A DNA stretch of 64,000 nt from Gavia stellata (GCF_030936135.1 NC_082599.1:3086847-3150846), one strand, 5' to 3'. Shown: positions 1 through 14,387, counted from the stretch's first letter. Translations and numbers: made by a program. Notes: generated from the sequence alone by a model not told the origin.

Positions 1-46
1 TGTCCCACAATGCCTCGTCCACACATTCCTTGAACAACTGCAGAAG
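1..46 (-). mobile_element. CR1 LINE fragment, cut by the window edge
   Basis: Read on the minus strand, these bases match the same part of the CR1 3' region seen at 830-865 in the plus-strand copy (GTTCAAGGAATGTGTGGACG and onward). The 3' end of this copy lies outside the window. Confidence 0.75.
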
Positions 47-690
47 AAAACACTATCAATTAATTTAATTACTTTATCACTCTGCTAAGTGAAATGGATG
101 CACCTTTGTGACTCAGCTCTAGCTTGAGCCAAAGGGACAACTATAGCAGCTGAAAAAGTAATAGGTGCATAAACCCCCCAAATCACCTTCTCCATGGATA
201 GGACAGTTTTTCTGAGGATATCAGCAGCTAGTTGAAGTCCCCAGAGATGGTAGATATTTTAAGGACACTTCAGTGAAGCGTATTTTCCCTTCCCACCTGC
301 TCAAGAAGTGGCAAACCAACAGACAATGAAACGCTGTCTCCAGATTAACCCTAAATTAACCTCACGTGCGCCTACACATGAGCTTATAGGCCTTTGACTG
401 AGGCTGACTGGTCATCTCCTTCCCCATGTCCCCTTGCAATTGCTCTTCAGGAAGCCAGAAAAGGAGTTTTCCAGGAGCTGTGAGCTGTTCCATGGTCACT
501 AGATGGCAGTGACTGTTTACATTTGGCAGCTCTTGACAGGTGAAGGCTAGCTGAGGGTGAGAAGAAATCAGTGTCATTCGGAACAAAGATTCCCAGTGAG
601 GGTATTTTGGTAGGCTGTGAGGATGGATGCTGACTGGGAGCCCACCGAGATAAGCTACCTAGTGAAACAGAGAGGCTCCTTCTTCTTCTT
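47..690. other. Upstream flank, no recognised feature
   Basis: Unique-looking sequence between two CR1 fragments in opposite orientation. Short open frames on both strands show no family resemblance. Confidence 0.5.
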
Positions 691-958
691 GACAGGACAA
701 GGGGAAATGGCCTCAAGTTGCGCCGGGGGGGTCAGGTTGTATATTATGAGAAATTTCTTTACTGAGAGAGTGGTGAAGCACTGGAACAGGCTGCCCAGGG
801 AGGTGGTGGAGTCACCGTCACTGGAGGTGTTCAAGGAACGTGTGGATGTGGCATTGTGGGACACGGTTTAATGGGCATGGTGGTGTTGGGTTGATGGTTG
901 GACTTGATGATCTTACAGGTCTTTTCCAACCTTAGTGATTCTGTGATTGTGTGATACT
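691..958 (+). mobile_element. CR1 LINE, 3'-terminal fragment
   Basis: The element carries the avian CR1 3' region: the remnant of the ORF2 end with CACTGGAACAGGCTGCCCAG, then GGTTGGACTTGATGATCTTA, CTTTTCCAACCTTAG and the terminal ATTCTGTGATT repeat at 936-950. It is severely 5'-truncated, as is typical of CR1, and has a small internal deletion near 725-745 compared with the copy at 8017. It is about 88 percent or more identical by eye to that copy, so both belong to the same subfamily. Confidence 0.92.
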
Positions 959-3900
959 GTAATTTTCAGTGGTTAAGAGCAATTTTGGATCGATGTCTCA
1001 CAGCGAGTCAGAGCTGGGGGTTCTGCACTCCTTCCCCTCCTCTGGTCATGGGTACCACCAACAGCAGCAACAGCTACAGACTGCTGCCTGCTTAGTGCTG
1101 TAGTGTGGGTGGACTTAGCTTTGCATCAGCACCAGACACAGGCATCCTGTCAGATGTTTACATCTGTAGCTCCAGGGGCTCTGACAGCAGATGAAATGGA
1201 GCAGCCTGAGCTCCTTCAGCCTGTCTCCAGCACAGGAGACACAGGGCTCAACCACGTCCCTGAACAATCTTGTCTCCTTGGGACACGTGGGTTCACATCC
1301 CTTTCACACAGGTCTGACATCTTGGCTGGCCTCTCGCCAGCGCAGGACTTGCATGCAAAGCCATGGAGCTCAGCACAGCTGGTGCTGCCCAAAACCTGTG
1401 GGAATCTCCCAATCATTGTCTCACACCAGCAGCAAGGGAGGTAGCAGAGTATTTTGCTGGTGACCGCTTGTTCCCTCCATAAATCCCACATTTGTAGTCA
1501 CATTCAGGTCGTGCTTGTGGCTAACAGTTTGGGAACCATTGATTAAAAGGTTGCAGTGCTGTTCTGGACACTACATGTGAGTTGCTCCTACACTTTTGAA
1601 GCCTGCTGAATTAAGGGTAAGGTTTGCCCTACATTGTTCACCACTGGAACTCACTGCTGCAAGATATTGAGGCAAGACAACTGCCAAGAATTTATTTCAA
1701 TAGCAAAGTGGATTACACATTTATCCTCATTGCAAAAGCATAGGAGATATAACAGCAAATGGAAAAAAAATTAACATTGTGATGAGGTGAGAAGCATTCT
1801 CGTTCCAGGGCAGAAAGCAACCCATCACTGCTGTGTATCAGCCATCTCCCACAAGATCATTCCCCGGGAGAGCCCTTAATTGGACGCAGTTTGTAGATAC
1901 GTATTAAGTGAGGAAGACAACTAATCTGATCAATTATGGTTGGCCCAATCGTTGCATTCTTGCCACATATATTTATCTCCTGAGGTAGAAAAGCCTCAGG
2001 TGATGTAAGGAAATCTTTGATACGTAAGGAATCTTTGAGAACCTGGGCCTCAGGACGTGGAGGAACCTATCCCTCCTTGGTTAACCACCTCTCTCACATC
2101 TCGAAGAGCTTGGTTTGAGATGCTGAAGGCACATCCGAACACGATGCTTTGCCTTTCTGTTTGAACACAGAACATTGGTGGAGCCTGGGCATGTCCTCTC
2201 CTGAGTTTGTCCTCAGCTCGGTGTCTGGCACAGGTCTTTCCAGCTCTACAAAGGGTGGGGTTCCTCTGTGACCTCGAGCGGGCACCCCAGTGCCTCTGAC
2301 AGCGTGAGGGACTGGGAGAAGAGAAGATGTTGTCCACTGTGCTGCCTGAAGCACCCTGGGGGATGGAGAGGACATGGGGGAAGGAAGGGGTCAGCTCCCC
2401 ATCTGAGGGCATTGCCCTCTCCTCTGCAAGGGCAGCACGTGAGCACTGTAAGCCCACGGTGGTGGACAATGCCATACAGACAACCCTGAGAAAGGAAAAA
2501 AAAATCTTAAAAATAGGCTTTTTTTGACAGTTATGGAGCATACATCCCATTCTCTTTTTTTTTTCTTGAAAAACCTGAAATGGAATTTTAAAAAATCATC
2601 AGAATCCAAACAGCTATTATAAAACCCACCCCTAATCTGTCCCACAGAGTAAGGCTGTCATGGTGGAGGGGACTGTAAGGACCTACCCTAATAACAATGA
2701 GAAAATTTGGGAGTTTTGCAAGATATGTCTCAAGGTGATTTTCAAGACCGTGGGGTATTTTCCTGTCTGAATCTCACCAAGTAATACAATTCTTAAAAAA
2801 CAAACAAAAAAGGGATTGGCTGATGTGGTTTCGTTAATTTTATAACCGAATAAAGGGTTGAGATGGCTGGAGGAATTGCTTTAGTGTAATTTTTTGAAGG
2901 TGGTCAGATCCACAAGCTTTTAATAGGAGCTGAGACCAGACTTCGGGGCGGGGGGTACATGCCGGATGGGCATAGGATGGTGGGTTCTCATCTGGGATGG
3001 GGATTTTTAATTTTGAATGTAATCTCCATTAATATTCTATAATTATCTCTTGTAGTCAACAAATGCTCATGTACCAGTAAGGTGGGGGGGGGGGGGGGGG
3101 GGGGGGAGAAAGAGAAATTTATTTGCAAGCTTACCTCCATTTAATCTGTGTCTGTGATCAAGTGCCATCACTTTGGGAACCACAAAGCAGCCTCACAGAT
3201 GCTAGAAACCAGATCCAATGCAAGCCAAGGTTGAACATCCTCAAAGGACCTCTAGAGAGGCCCAAAACAGACACTCCAAGCCATGCTGGAGGTGTTATTA
3301 CAACACTTCTCCAAAACATAATCTGGAATTATTTGACTTATCAGAGCATAAAACTGCTTTTTCATTTCTTCTGGGATTTTTTTTTTTATTTGAATCCTGC
3401 TAAATACCTGTGTTGTCTTGTGGCAGTGAGTTCCTCAGTTTAATCATTAGCTATGTATATAAAAGCGTCTGCTTTTACTGGATTTAATTTTGTTGCTTTT
3501 AATTCCATTGGGCTGGTATCATGAGTCAGAACAAATTATAGCTTCTTGACTGATTTCTATCCTGTTCATTATGTTGTACATCTCTTACTCACTGCCTCTC
3601 AGCAATGAAACCCTGATATTTTTAATCTGCTCCTCTTCTCTCTCTGTCTTTGTCGTCTTTTTTTTATTATTATTTTGACAGAGGGTGACTGCAGCTGAAT
3701 ACAGTTTTCATATTTAGGCAATCTCATGAGGTACTCCCAGCATTATTTCTGACTCCTTTTTTTTTTTTTTTAGATCATTCCTGCACAGGGAGCTGCCCAT
3801 CAAGGACAACAGGTTTTTTCAGAGCAGTGGCAGTCCATGGAGAGGCCTTGCATGGTGACATCAAGGTTCTTCAAAGGCAACATCACCTGCTACCTGTACT

Positions 3901-6900
3901 AATGCTATCAGCCAGTCTCACTTGCCCAATGCTAATCAAACCCCAATTAGCCTAAACTATCACTAGATTTTTTTACCACTTTGTTTCTACCTCCATAAGC
4001 TATTTTTTAACCAATGTGTTTGACCTGGACAGTTCCTTCTTCCTCCACCTTCTTTAAGAGAAACTGACATTTTCCCTCCTGTCCACATGCTTTTACCTTT
4101 CCTTTTTCCTGTTCTTTCCACCTCTTCATCTCTCCATCTCCCTCAGCAGAGTTCAGCATTTTCTTTCTAGTTTTGCTGGCTTTTTCTTCTGGACAGCTTC
4201 TGGTTTCTCCATGAGCTGTGCTCCCCCTGGACCCTGAGAACTCTACCCCATATTTCATAGTCCATGGTGTTGCAGTAATCCTCAGTCTAAAGAGGTAACA
4301 GGCCACCAGTTTACATCCAAGATGATGAAGAAAGCTTGACAATGCTTGAGAAGCCTTTTTTACCCTTTGTTGGATGTTGTCCGTGGTCCCAGGGAGGAGA
4401 TGTGCTGTTGTATCTGTTTAGGGATGCCATCGGTGATTAACTGCAGGGACTGAGCAATGATGGCCTTGCTTCATCATGTTGTCCGTGATGGACAACAGCA
4501 TTGAGAAGGGTTATCAGGTAAACCCTAAAAGGCTGAGTAAAGTAGGTTCAAATGATGTGCTGTGGTTGATAGTGCAAACTCATGAGAGTGTATTTCCTCC
4601 AACCATCCAAGACAACACTACATTTCTCAGCCCATACAGGTCCAAGAGACCTCTTGTTTCCTGCAAACCCTATACTGGACTAGGAAAAAGGTTTTAACCT
4701 TCTCTTGTCACCTACCTCTCCCTCGAAAAGCCACCAATGCCCTTTCTTCCTCTGTAACCTTAAACTGGGAAATACCCTTGGTAGCTTTAAACAAGGTGAC
4801 TGTGGCCTTCGCTTTAGGGCATTTTCAAACTGCTTAACTGAGATGAGAACTTCCTTCTGTAGACCCTCCTAAAATTCACTGACCGTTGTAACCAAGGGAG
4901 GTCCAGAGTTTGCCATGTTCAAAACAGTTCAGGAAGTGTCAGGCAGACATTGGATGGGGAGGTGTGACAAAAAGGCAGTTTGGACAACATGGCTTTTTGT
5001 CCTCTCCCACCAGCAACTTCCACACACCTTCCCTTAACTGGCCACACTGAGCTGGTGGGGATTTGTTGCAATTACCCCTCGCACCCAGCTCTTCAAAAGA
5101 GCTTCAAGGAGATGTTAGAATTGCAAAGAAATGATGGGAGCTGCATGGAAATAGAATTTTCTTAAAAAAAAAACTTTCCAAAAATTTGCATTCTTTATGA
5201 CCAGTCTTGCCCACCCCATCTGAATATACCTGTCACTTTCTTCATTTCATGCACAACTTCCCCAAAGGTCTGTATCTCCAAATTAAGTTACCAAATATCT
5301 CAATGTTTGATGGGTATTTTTGGTTTTCTTCTCAACACACCAGCTTCTGGAGTCGTGCTATTTTGTGCAAACTAACAGCAAGTTTCATGGTGTGCAAAAT
5401 AGTTCAGAAACCATCTTCCCCACCTATTTTAAAAGTTCAGAAACTAGAAGGTAACTCATGTTTCCAAATATATTTGATTCCTTAAAACCTTACGAGTTCT
5501 AGGAGAAGGAAACAGAGGCAGAAAGAGCTGAGTCCTGATGTCTGGAGTGCCAATGGTTTATTGCTCGATGTCTTCTGAATTGGCAGGTTCAGACTTGTGC
5601 AGCTTTAGCTCCAAGCAGTCCACTGAGGGAGAGAGAAGGTGAGGAGAGGATGAGGAAGCATCTCAAGAGAGGACTCAGCAGCCATGAATTATCTGCAAGG
5701 CTTTCCTAGCAGGTGGCTGAAGATCTCACTCCTTTCCAGTGCAGGCAGTATTGCCACCATGGCCCAGGGATGGGAGCAGGGCAGTCCCTTTTCCGGGAAA
5801 CGGTGGGTTGGGAAATGATGGGCCAAATCCTTACAGGAGAGCCAGGACTTTTGAACTGACCCAAATATCCCCAACACTGTGCAGTCCCTACCTACCACAG
5901 GGCTGTGACCGCAAGGTACATCTCCCCTCCAGTCAACTGGTCCCTGGGAAGTCCTGCCTGAAGGCAGTAAGTCAGGGCCATGAGGAACCGATTGGCGCTC
6001 AAAAACTGCCTAAATAGATAAATAATCTGCGCAGTGGGCCCCACTGCAGGGTCCAGGGTTTAACACTTGCCTTAGTAGGTAAAGGCATTTTCCAGATGCT
6101 GGACCAGCTCATCCCTGGTGTGAGACCAGCAGGGCAATGGCATATGGGTGACCCCGTGCCCTGTGAAGACCTAAGCACCTTTTCTACCTGACATGGTTGC
6201 AGACAAAGAGTATAACCCTTTTCTCTTGGGGAAAAAAGTAAAAAAAAATAAAAAAAAATATTGCACAGCTGCCAATGGGTCCAAGCCCTGCAGATTTTAC
6301 TCCCTTCTTACTCCACAGAGCCAACGGGATTTCTGGGTAGGACTGAAGCCAAGTAGGGCTGTTAGGAGGCAAAGTTCTTCAAGCCCTGTGATTTCCTTGC
6401 CATTCCCATGAAAAAAACAACTCCAGCAGAGCCCAGCTCTGCTCCCTTGCTGAATTCAGCCAAATACAACCCACATTAAGGGAGTCGCTCTACATTCATA
6501 TTGAAAAGCGAGTGCTTGCCAACCTTACGTGCCTTAAACTTCTCATTTTAAACTCCTGAGCACTGGCCTGGGGAAAGGATTGTGTTGAGGAATATGTTCA
6601 CACAGTGCCTGGCACTGGGGGGTTCTGGCTGGGGTTTGTAAGCAGCTCCTGCAAGACTTGTAAAGCGCTGTAATGCATTTGAAGTCTGGTTTCCTTGGGA
6701 AACTTAGTTTAGCTGATTATGTTGTGTGTCTCTATCCTATCATTTCCTCCCCTCCAACTTCTGAACCCCTCGGCCAATCCCAGCCCAATTTGGCAGAAAG
6801 ATAAAAGTTTCAGAGAGATTAAGCTGTATGAAAATAAGTGTACAGGTAGGGAAGAAAGACCTTATTACTGTGCTTCCCTCCTTTCCCCCTGGGAGAAAAG

Positions 6901-8016
6901 GGCTGCGATGTGAGCTCAACCTTTATTAGGCACCAGAGAGCCCACAATAGGAAGGGGAAAGGTACAGGGGACACTGAGCATCATTAGCATCGTTTCCCAC
7001 TGAACTACTTGCTGCTTAAGCCACTTTGCTTCACGCCCAGGGCTTGGAAACGACCTTTTAAAGCAGTGTGAAGAATGGGAGGATGTGGGCTTACTTTTGG
7101 TCCTGCAAACACAAGGTTGAGAGCAAACCGGAGTGATGCAGCCCCTGCTTTTGCTCCCATACATCACCATGGTCTAAATGCCCTGGCAGAAATCCCTCCC
7201 TAGGGTGTCCGCTGGGTCTGTGCAGCACCCAACACACATCACCCCAATCTGGGAGCACAGCCCTTCCTCAAAGCATCCCATGGACTTTGCAGACCCATGT
7301 ACCAATCTCCAGTCTTCACCATTGCTTACACCGGAGCAAAACAGGAGCAAAGAACCCGACTCGTGGCATTTTGCCCTATTTTGACACATGGCCTGGGATG
7401 TTGGGCAAGAAACCATCTGCAGGTGTCACTCCCGCACATGAAGTAAATGCACCAGAAGAAAGTCCAGGACAGGTGGCCACCCGGCAACTACATTAAGACA
7501 TCATAATTTTCCCTAATTTGTAAACAGGCTGAAAGAACATCCACCCTCCCTGGAAGGGGGAGAAGTGTCTCTTTAAACCCTGGGGATATGACCTCTTGTC
7601 CTCTCTGTTTATAAGAGGGAGGGGAAGGGGAGAGGGAGGAGAAAAAACAAGGAGGGAGAAAGGGAGAGAAAGTCAGACTTGTTGCCGCGTTAAAACCTCC
7701 CCCCCACCATCAGCTTTTGTGATGAAAATGGTAAGGGACACTCTCCAGCGCCTGGTTTTCTCTCTTTGTCATTCAGGCTTTGCAAGGGAGAGCTCCCTTC
7801 TGTTTATTTATCAACTTGGATCCCTTGTCAACACCTCACTTGACTGAGGTTTTAGCACCTTGGTAGGGTTTGAGGGTTTTTGTGCTTTTCTTTCTCTTTT
7901 AACTCTCTCAGCCAAATCTGTCCTTTTTCCTCCCCTGAGCGCAGGCAGATCTTTTCTTCCCATTACTTTTGCAAGAACGCATCGTCTCTCTGCATGAGAG
8001 TCTCCTACAGCAAATA
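959..8016. other. Upstream flank, mostly featureless
   Basis: No exon, RNA gene or recognisable transposon seen apart from the poly-G run at 3084. A small perfect hairpin TGTTGTCC-GTGAT-GGACAACA lies at 4477-4497, and an octamer ATTTGCAT at 5184-5191. The open frame at 2050-2550 (minus, 166 codons) shows no domain and is probably chance. Confidence 0.5.
3084..3106 (+). repeat. Poly-G run of 23
   Basis: Twenty-three consecutive G. Such a run can form G-quadruplex structure and is prone to sequencing length error. Confidence 0.95.
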
Positions 8017-8355
8017 GGGGAGACCTTATCGCTCTCTACAACTACCTGAAAGGGGGTTGTGGTGAATGGGTGTTGGTCTCTTCTGCCATAACTATCGATA
8101 GAACAAGAGGAAATGGCCTCAAGTTGCACCAGGGGAGGTTTAGGCTGGATATTAGGAAAAATTTCTTTCCTGAGAGAGTGGTGAAGCACTGGAACAGGCT
8201 GCCCAGGGAGGTGGTGGAGTCACCATCACTGGAGGTGTTCAAGGAACGTGTGGATGTGGCATTGCGGGACATGGTTTAATGGGCATGGTGGTGTTGGGTT
8301 GATGGTTGGACTTGATGATCTTACAGGTCTTTTCCAACCTTAGCGATTCTGTGAG
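8017..8355 (+). mobile_element. CR1 LINE, 3'-terminal fragment
   Basis: The copy starts at GGGGAGACCTTATCGCTCTC, runs through GGACAAGAG...GGCTGCCCAGGGAGGTGGTG and ends at the CR1 hallmark CCAACCTTAGCGATTCTGTG. Residual coding sequence of the ORF2 C-terminus is visible at 8096-8278, including [20 protein letters not shown], which is typical of CR1. It is 5'-truncated and non-functional. Confidence 0.93.
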
Positions 8356-11300
8356 ATCACCAGAAAATCCCCCACCCAGCCCTGTCCTCCCCTTGCTGTT
8401 GAGGGTGATTTTTGGTGTGCATGAGAGATACCGTTGCTTATTTCATTATTTCCCACTGTTTTGCAAAGCTCTGGCCCAGCTCATCAGCCCCCCGCCCCAT
8501 GCTCCCCTCTCACACACTGCGGAGGGCCGGTACCCAGTGCACCGCATCATGACAACTTTGCCATCGTGATATTTCACATTAAGGTGTTTTAGAATAAACT
8601 CAGTGCCAAGCAACCAGATAATCTAAAAAACCCTTGACATTCTGCACTTTTAAAACACATAAAAAAAGGGTTTGGAAACCTCGACCAGGGCACTGTTGCA
8701 ATACCAGATGATGACAGAAGTGCCAGTCTAGCAGATGCTCCTATGCTTTCAAATTGTACCCTAGATTCCTAGTTACTGTTTTTAATGTATCTTAATTAGC
8801 CTTAATCTGTGGCTGAAGAGAAGACACTCCAGTCTGGGTAGTTTTTCAGTCCAGTGCTTGTCAGCAGCATAGAATAATCCCTGTTTAAAATGCATATTGA
8901 TTTGCAAGCACAAGATTGAATGCCAACATTCATCTTGAGCGATAGTATCACTTGGGTTTCAAGGAGAGGTGTTACGAGTGAATTCACAAAGGGGTAAAAT
9001 TCTGGTTTCCATTTTAATGTTTTTTTCTTTTGTTTGCACCTGCAGCAGGAATGTGGCTAGCCCTTTGAAAAGGTGTTATTTGAATTGTATGTTAGAATGG
9101 GTTTAGAAAATTTCAACATCAGTGCATCGATGATTTCATAAATAACTATTTCTTGTTATCGATCTTTCTGTCTTGCAAACACTTGGGATTCCTCTCTTTT
9201 TTTTTTCCTTAATCCAATATATATCAAAAAAAAAAACCCCACTTCTATAAAGAGGGATTGGATAGAGCAGAGTAATGAAATTACAATTTTAAAGCCAGTC
9301 CTTATTCTGAGTGTGAATTTGGAGGGAAACTTCCCCAAAAGCCCTGTTCTGCTCCTGTGGTTTCCTTCTGAGACCAGCAATAGTGCATTTGTAGCAATGC
9401 TCATTACAGTACTGCCTATTAACGCTGAGAACCACCTTGCTTGACTTTAGCTTTCTAGACTTGGGCACATAGATGACGGAAGCTGTCTAGGCAGTAGTTC
9501 ATGAAAGGGGGGCAGAAAACAAGGACCCCCAAAGGACATTGCATTCCACCCATCGAAGGCACTTCACTTGCAAGGGCACAACATCCCTTTGGATATGTAC
9601 TGTTAACAAGTTGTCGTCCCCCTTTTAGATGCTGAGACTTGGTGTGGTGGATGTCTCCAGAAAAGGATGCAGGATTTGCCCCCAGGAGCCAAAATACCAG
9701 CGCCTGAAATATTTCTCTCAGAGAAAGTGGGTGATTATTACTCTCTTGGAAAGATTTCATTGTCCTCAGTTACAAGTATCTAAGCCTGCATCACCCTATG
9801 AATGGTTATTTCTATACATAATAGCAGGTTTGGGCCCCTAGAGATTATCAGCTTCCACAGCTGATTAATAGGTTTTTAATCTGAACCTGGCCTAGAGAAA
9901 TTCCACATATGGAAACACACATGACACACGCAGGGCTCAGGTTATGTATACATTTATTGAATTGGAGTCCTCACGGGAAAACTTACACTGATCAGATTCT
10001 TCAGTTCCTGTTTTGGGTTATTTCCTCTGTGAATCTGGAGTTCTTAATGTGCCGGGAAAACAGGAGTGCTCCTTATGTACTCAGGGAGTTAAGTTTGCCT
10101 TCAAATGGTTAGTTTGCCTTCAAAATACTTTTTCCCTAAATCTCATCCCGTGAGGAATATCCCAACTTACCCTTCACAGCACTCATTTGTCAGAGGGCTG
10201 TCTCCACCGAGAGACTTTGCAACAACCAGGCAACTGCTGGTGGAGACCACCTGGAAAAGTCTTCCTCGCCATCAGCAAATGGACCTACCGAGCAGAGCAC
10301 TGATTCCTCTTGCCACAGCCCCGAGGGGCTGTGAGAGGCTCTGGAGAAGATGGTTGAAGGTGACCAACTCAGTGGGTTTAGGAGGAAGGGACAATGAAAG
10401 GGAATGTTTATCTGAACATGGACATGGCACTGACTTCTTGGCTGCTTCTGCTGTCTAATAAAACTGGATACGCATGTTCGGTTCCCTTCTGTTGTCATTT
10501 ATTCGGGGAGATTTGGGTGAAGCCCATGCTATTTCTAATTGCCACCACCACTCTCAGAAGATATTTTTCCTGCCTGTGTACCTACTCTTCCCCAGGGCAG
10601 AAGGCCATGTCCAGGGGTGCAGGTGTCCCCACCTACACTGTGCTATTGAGTGTGCAGGTGACAAGGAAATAGCTGCATGGTGGCACCGTCCCACAGCACT
10701 GATCCTTCCTGAGCATGCATGGAGGAGGCAAGGGAAGAGGTAGCACCCACAATTCATCCTCCCACCTTCCAAGGTGAGACCCCACCATCCTTCTGCCCAC
10801 CAAGACTCCCTGATATCCCACCAGGGACACAGAGACATGCCCCTTCCCCATCCTGGGCTCTGCCAACTCTTCTGCGGTGGGGAAAGGAAACCAGAGCCTG
10901 GCTGCTGCAGATCCCTGTGCACTGGCTGCATTTTTGGTCCCTGCTCTTTTCTCTCCAGGTTTGTTCTCCTGCGGTACCACTAGGTGGGCCAAAGCTACAC
11001 CGGTGAGAGTCCTACATCTCCTGCAGGAGACAGGCAAGGCAGGTGCCTGCCTGATGCAGGCAGGGGACAGGTGACTGAGGGACAGGAGATGGAGGGAAGG
11101 AACAGGGAGAGGTGTCAGAGACCCCCAAGTTCCCCCTTGAGCCATGCTGTCGTTCAAGCCACAGCAGGACAGGTGTCCTGTCCTAAAGAAGGGACCATCT
11201 TGGGGAGAGCAACCCAGCTGGGACCTGACATATTCCAACAAAGTTGTTTGCACAAAGTCACACCACAGGCTGGTGGTAAAGGCAAGAGCAGAGCTGCTAC

Positions 11301-14300
11301 CACCAGTTCAAGGCCTGACCTTACCACCTACTGCCTTTCTAAAGCAGCCCATTGATGGCCAGGACATGCTCTTCAGAGCCTGGCATGGAAGAAACAGAGT
11401 CAACACCAGTGCCTGAAGGTAATAGCTGGGGGCACACACAATATGAGAGAGGAACCCTCCTCAAAATAACATTTTTTTCACCCAAGGTGAGGTGACAGAA
11501 GATCCTGTATATAAAAGTCCAAAGGAAAGGATCATCACCCATGACAGAAATGCTCTACTCTGCAAAAGGTCTGGCACATTGCAGCGCAGCTTTTTGGGTG
11601 CTCTGCCTCCATTAAACTGAAAGCCATGCCGTGTACCTAATCCTTCCCATCCTCCCGGGGACATATCAGCACTGGATCTTAAGCTTTCAGTCATCCCCAA
11701 TTTCTCTCACGAGCACTGTGCTCAGAGGACAACACTGCCTTCACTCTTATGTAGAAATGCTTTGATGGGAATCCATGAGCAGCCAAAATCCCAGTCTGCC
11801 ATTGGCCTAGAATAAGCTGGGCAGATGGCAGCCATAGCCAAAGCTGTTGTAGGCAGTGTCAAATGTATCCTGTCCCCTTGCAGCTGGGGACATCTCCTCA
11901 CAGCCTAAAGAGCTGAGAAACCCATCCCAAATGTGCTCCTGATTTGTTCGTTGCTGCTGGTGCCTCTTTGGAGCCCAGAGAAGAGGCAGTGACCTCTAGG
12001 CATCTCAGCTAACTTCAGCCATCTGAAGATTAGACACCAAGTCTAAACTAGATCCCAAACAGAGAGAAATGCAACTCCAGAAGCAATTCACCCCACCTAC
12101 CATAGACTAGTATCTACAGTGGGTTGAGTTGCTCAGGTCTCCACTGCACCGTTGACCACGGAGGCAGCCAACGTTATGTAAGTAGGATTCGGACAGCTTT
12201 AGTCAGGCAAAGTGAAATCCATGCTATTAGTATATTTGGCACATTTCTAAAAACCCTCACCATCTCCAACACTGACTGACCTCCACTTCTGGACAACAGT
12301 GACCTTTCTTTGGTAAAGCCAGCTGGTCACAGAGAGACCTGTCTTGAAGAGGGGACATGAATCTACCAACAAAAATCCATCTTTTCACCAGTTCTGCCAC
12401 TGAATCACATCATCAGCCAGCCATTACACATCTTCTGCCACATTCTCCACATCTGATGAGATCACTATTAACCTACCTTGTCGCTATTTGTACTGCTGTG
12501 ACTCCTGGTCAAGATGTATGGGTGACATGGATCTCAGTCTTCAGGGACCTTAAAAGGTGCAGAGGCAAAATGAAAGAGGGAAGCAGAATGACACGCCAGA
12601 AGTCAACAGGCCCATGGCAAAGCCAGGCCTCCAGCAACCCAGCGCCCAGGCATTTATACAATATGTTCCAAGCATCGATGGAGGGAGGAGGTTTAGTGTT
12701 CACAGCATGGTTTGATGTCTGTGTCTCCAGATATCTGTAGCAACTCCTACATGCTATTGGGGTTCCTCACCAGGGCTGGCTTTATGGAGGGTGGTTATAA
12801 AGCTGCCTGGTGGGGATTTACCGGTGCTCCCATTGTCACAACATGCTGCCGTGTGGGCTTCTTGCCATGGAAGGAAAAATAGGCTTTTTTTGCTATACCC
12901 AGCTATGGACACCACTGTGTCCAGAGAGTGATGTGTGGGGGAGACAGCGAGTAAACAAAAACGAGTTCCAGCTGCAATTTGCAAAAGCAGATAATGAATC
13001 AGATTTTACTAGTGGAAATTCAAATATTAAAGAGGGAAGGGGCAGAATGTACTTCTGTCCTCCACCAAAAATAAACAAAACCTTCTGCCCTGTGAGGAGC
13101 CTTCCTTGGCTCCATGTTTGCTCTCAGTGAGGATGACCTTCCCATCCTGCAGCCATAACGAATCTTCTCCAGGTAGGGTAGAGGGAGAAGGAGAACAAGA
13201 GAAGTGACACAAAGAGTATTTGAGAAGTGTGACAGACCGGGTTGCACCAGTCTGCCTGCCTTCCTGTCTGCCTGGATCCCTCCAGACCTCCTCTCCTTGC
13301 CCTGATCTCTTTACACAGACGTCTCTGGAGTGGAAGCACCCTGGACGTGCCTTTTTTTGAACATGGGCGAGCACAGCTGTTCCCTCTTGTGACTAACTGC
13401 GCCGTGAAGCAGTCATGTTTCTAAATCCAGCTCTATTTACACACTCAAGTGCGCCCTGAAGATGCCAGCTGGGCCATCCCCATGAGTAAGCACGATAGGA
13501 CCAGGTTGCAATGCCTTCATAAGGCATTCCAACCCCATGACGATGAGGTCTGCTCCATGTCCTCCCATCCCCTTTTCCCCATGCCAGGTTGATAACTGAA
13601 GCTACCCAACTCCTTTGACAGCAGGCTTATGGGGCTGAGGAATTGGCCCCATGGCTGCAAGCATGGTCAAGACTTTATTCTCCCGTTTGACAGTCAGGGT
13701 GATGGACCTTCACCTCCTGGGGGAGTCATGAACCAAAACTGCTGTTTACTTTGCTGGTGTAAGGATGGGCACTGTGGAAAATCTGTGCAAGGCAGGTTGC
13801 AGCTCCACCAGGACTGAGGTTTGGTGTCTACCGCTGAGGATTCACAACCCTGCGACCTGGACCACCCTCAGAACTTCTCCCTGGGCACTGATGAGCAATG
13901 CCAAGAGCAAAGACGCCAAAGCCATGCTGCTGTCACCCCATGGAGGGCCGGATCCCGCCCATTGCGAAACATACGTCTGAATGTATGTCCAAATATTTGG
14001 GAGAGGGATGGAAACCAACAGACCAGCATGGATGAGCTTAGCCAGGTTTTAACATCAGGCCCTAAAACCAACTGTTGGGACAAAACACGGCAGATTTGGG
14101 CAGCCAAATGCCAGCAGTCTCGTATCCGTAAAGCCCGTGGCAGTCTTTTTATTGACTCTAATGGACTGCAAAATCTAGCCCTTAAAGGGCTCTGGTTCAA
14201 AGGTAATGTTGATAATAGATAACTAATCTACAGTAGCATTCCTAGCAATGGGAATAGCTCTTATACACCCGACTACCTTTTGATCAGTGTAATTAAAAGC

Positions 14301-14360
14301 AGTTGGCGTCAGAGTGAGTAGCAATGCTGCCTGCTGAAGAAATCGATACGATCCCGCTTG
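8356..14360. other. Upstream flank, no recognised gene
   Basis: The part at 10.2-11.4 kb is moderately GC-rich and supports a 206-codon minus-strand frame (10633-11253) without recognisable domains. Around 12.0-12.18 kb the sequence looks like an old diverged repeat, but I cannot assign it. No WNT9A exon was seen. Confidence 0.5.
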
Positions 14361-14387
14361 CGTGTGCGTGTGTGTGTGTGTGCGCGC
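14361..14387 (+). repeat. GT/GC dinucleotide microsatellite
   Basis: CGTGTG and TGTGTGTGTG units end in TGCGCGC, a potential Z-DNA tract about 2.7 kb upstream of WNT3A. A second short one, (GT)n, is at 14677-14696. Confidence 0.9.

Noticed and set aside
2050..2550. 166-codon minus-strand frame
   Set aside because: No recognisable domain; probably chance.
4477..4497. Perfect eight-base-arm hairpin TGTTGTCC-GTGAT-GGACAACA
   Set aside because: Short arms of this kind are expected by chance in a window of this size; there is no T-tract or other context suggesting function.
10633..11253. 206-codon minus-strand frame
   Set aside because: Longest frame in the upstream flank, but it is in GC-moderate sequence, has overlapping open frames on the other strand and shows no domain, splice structure or family signature.
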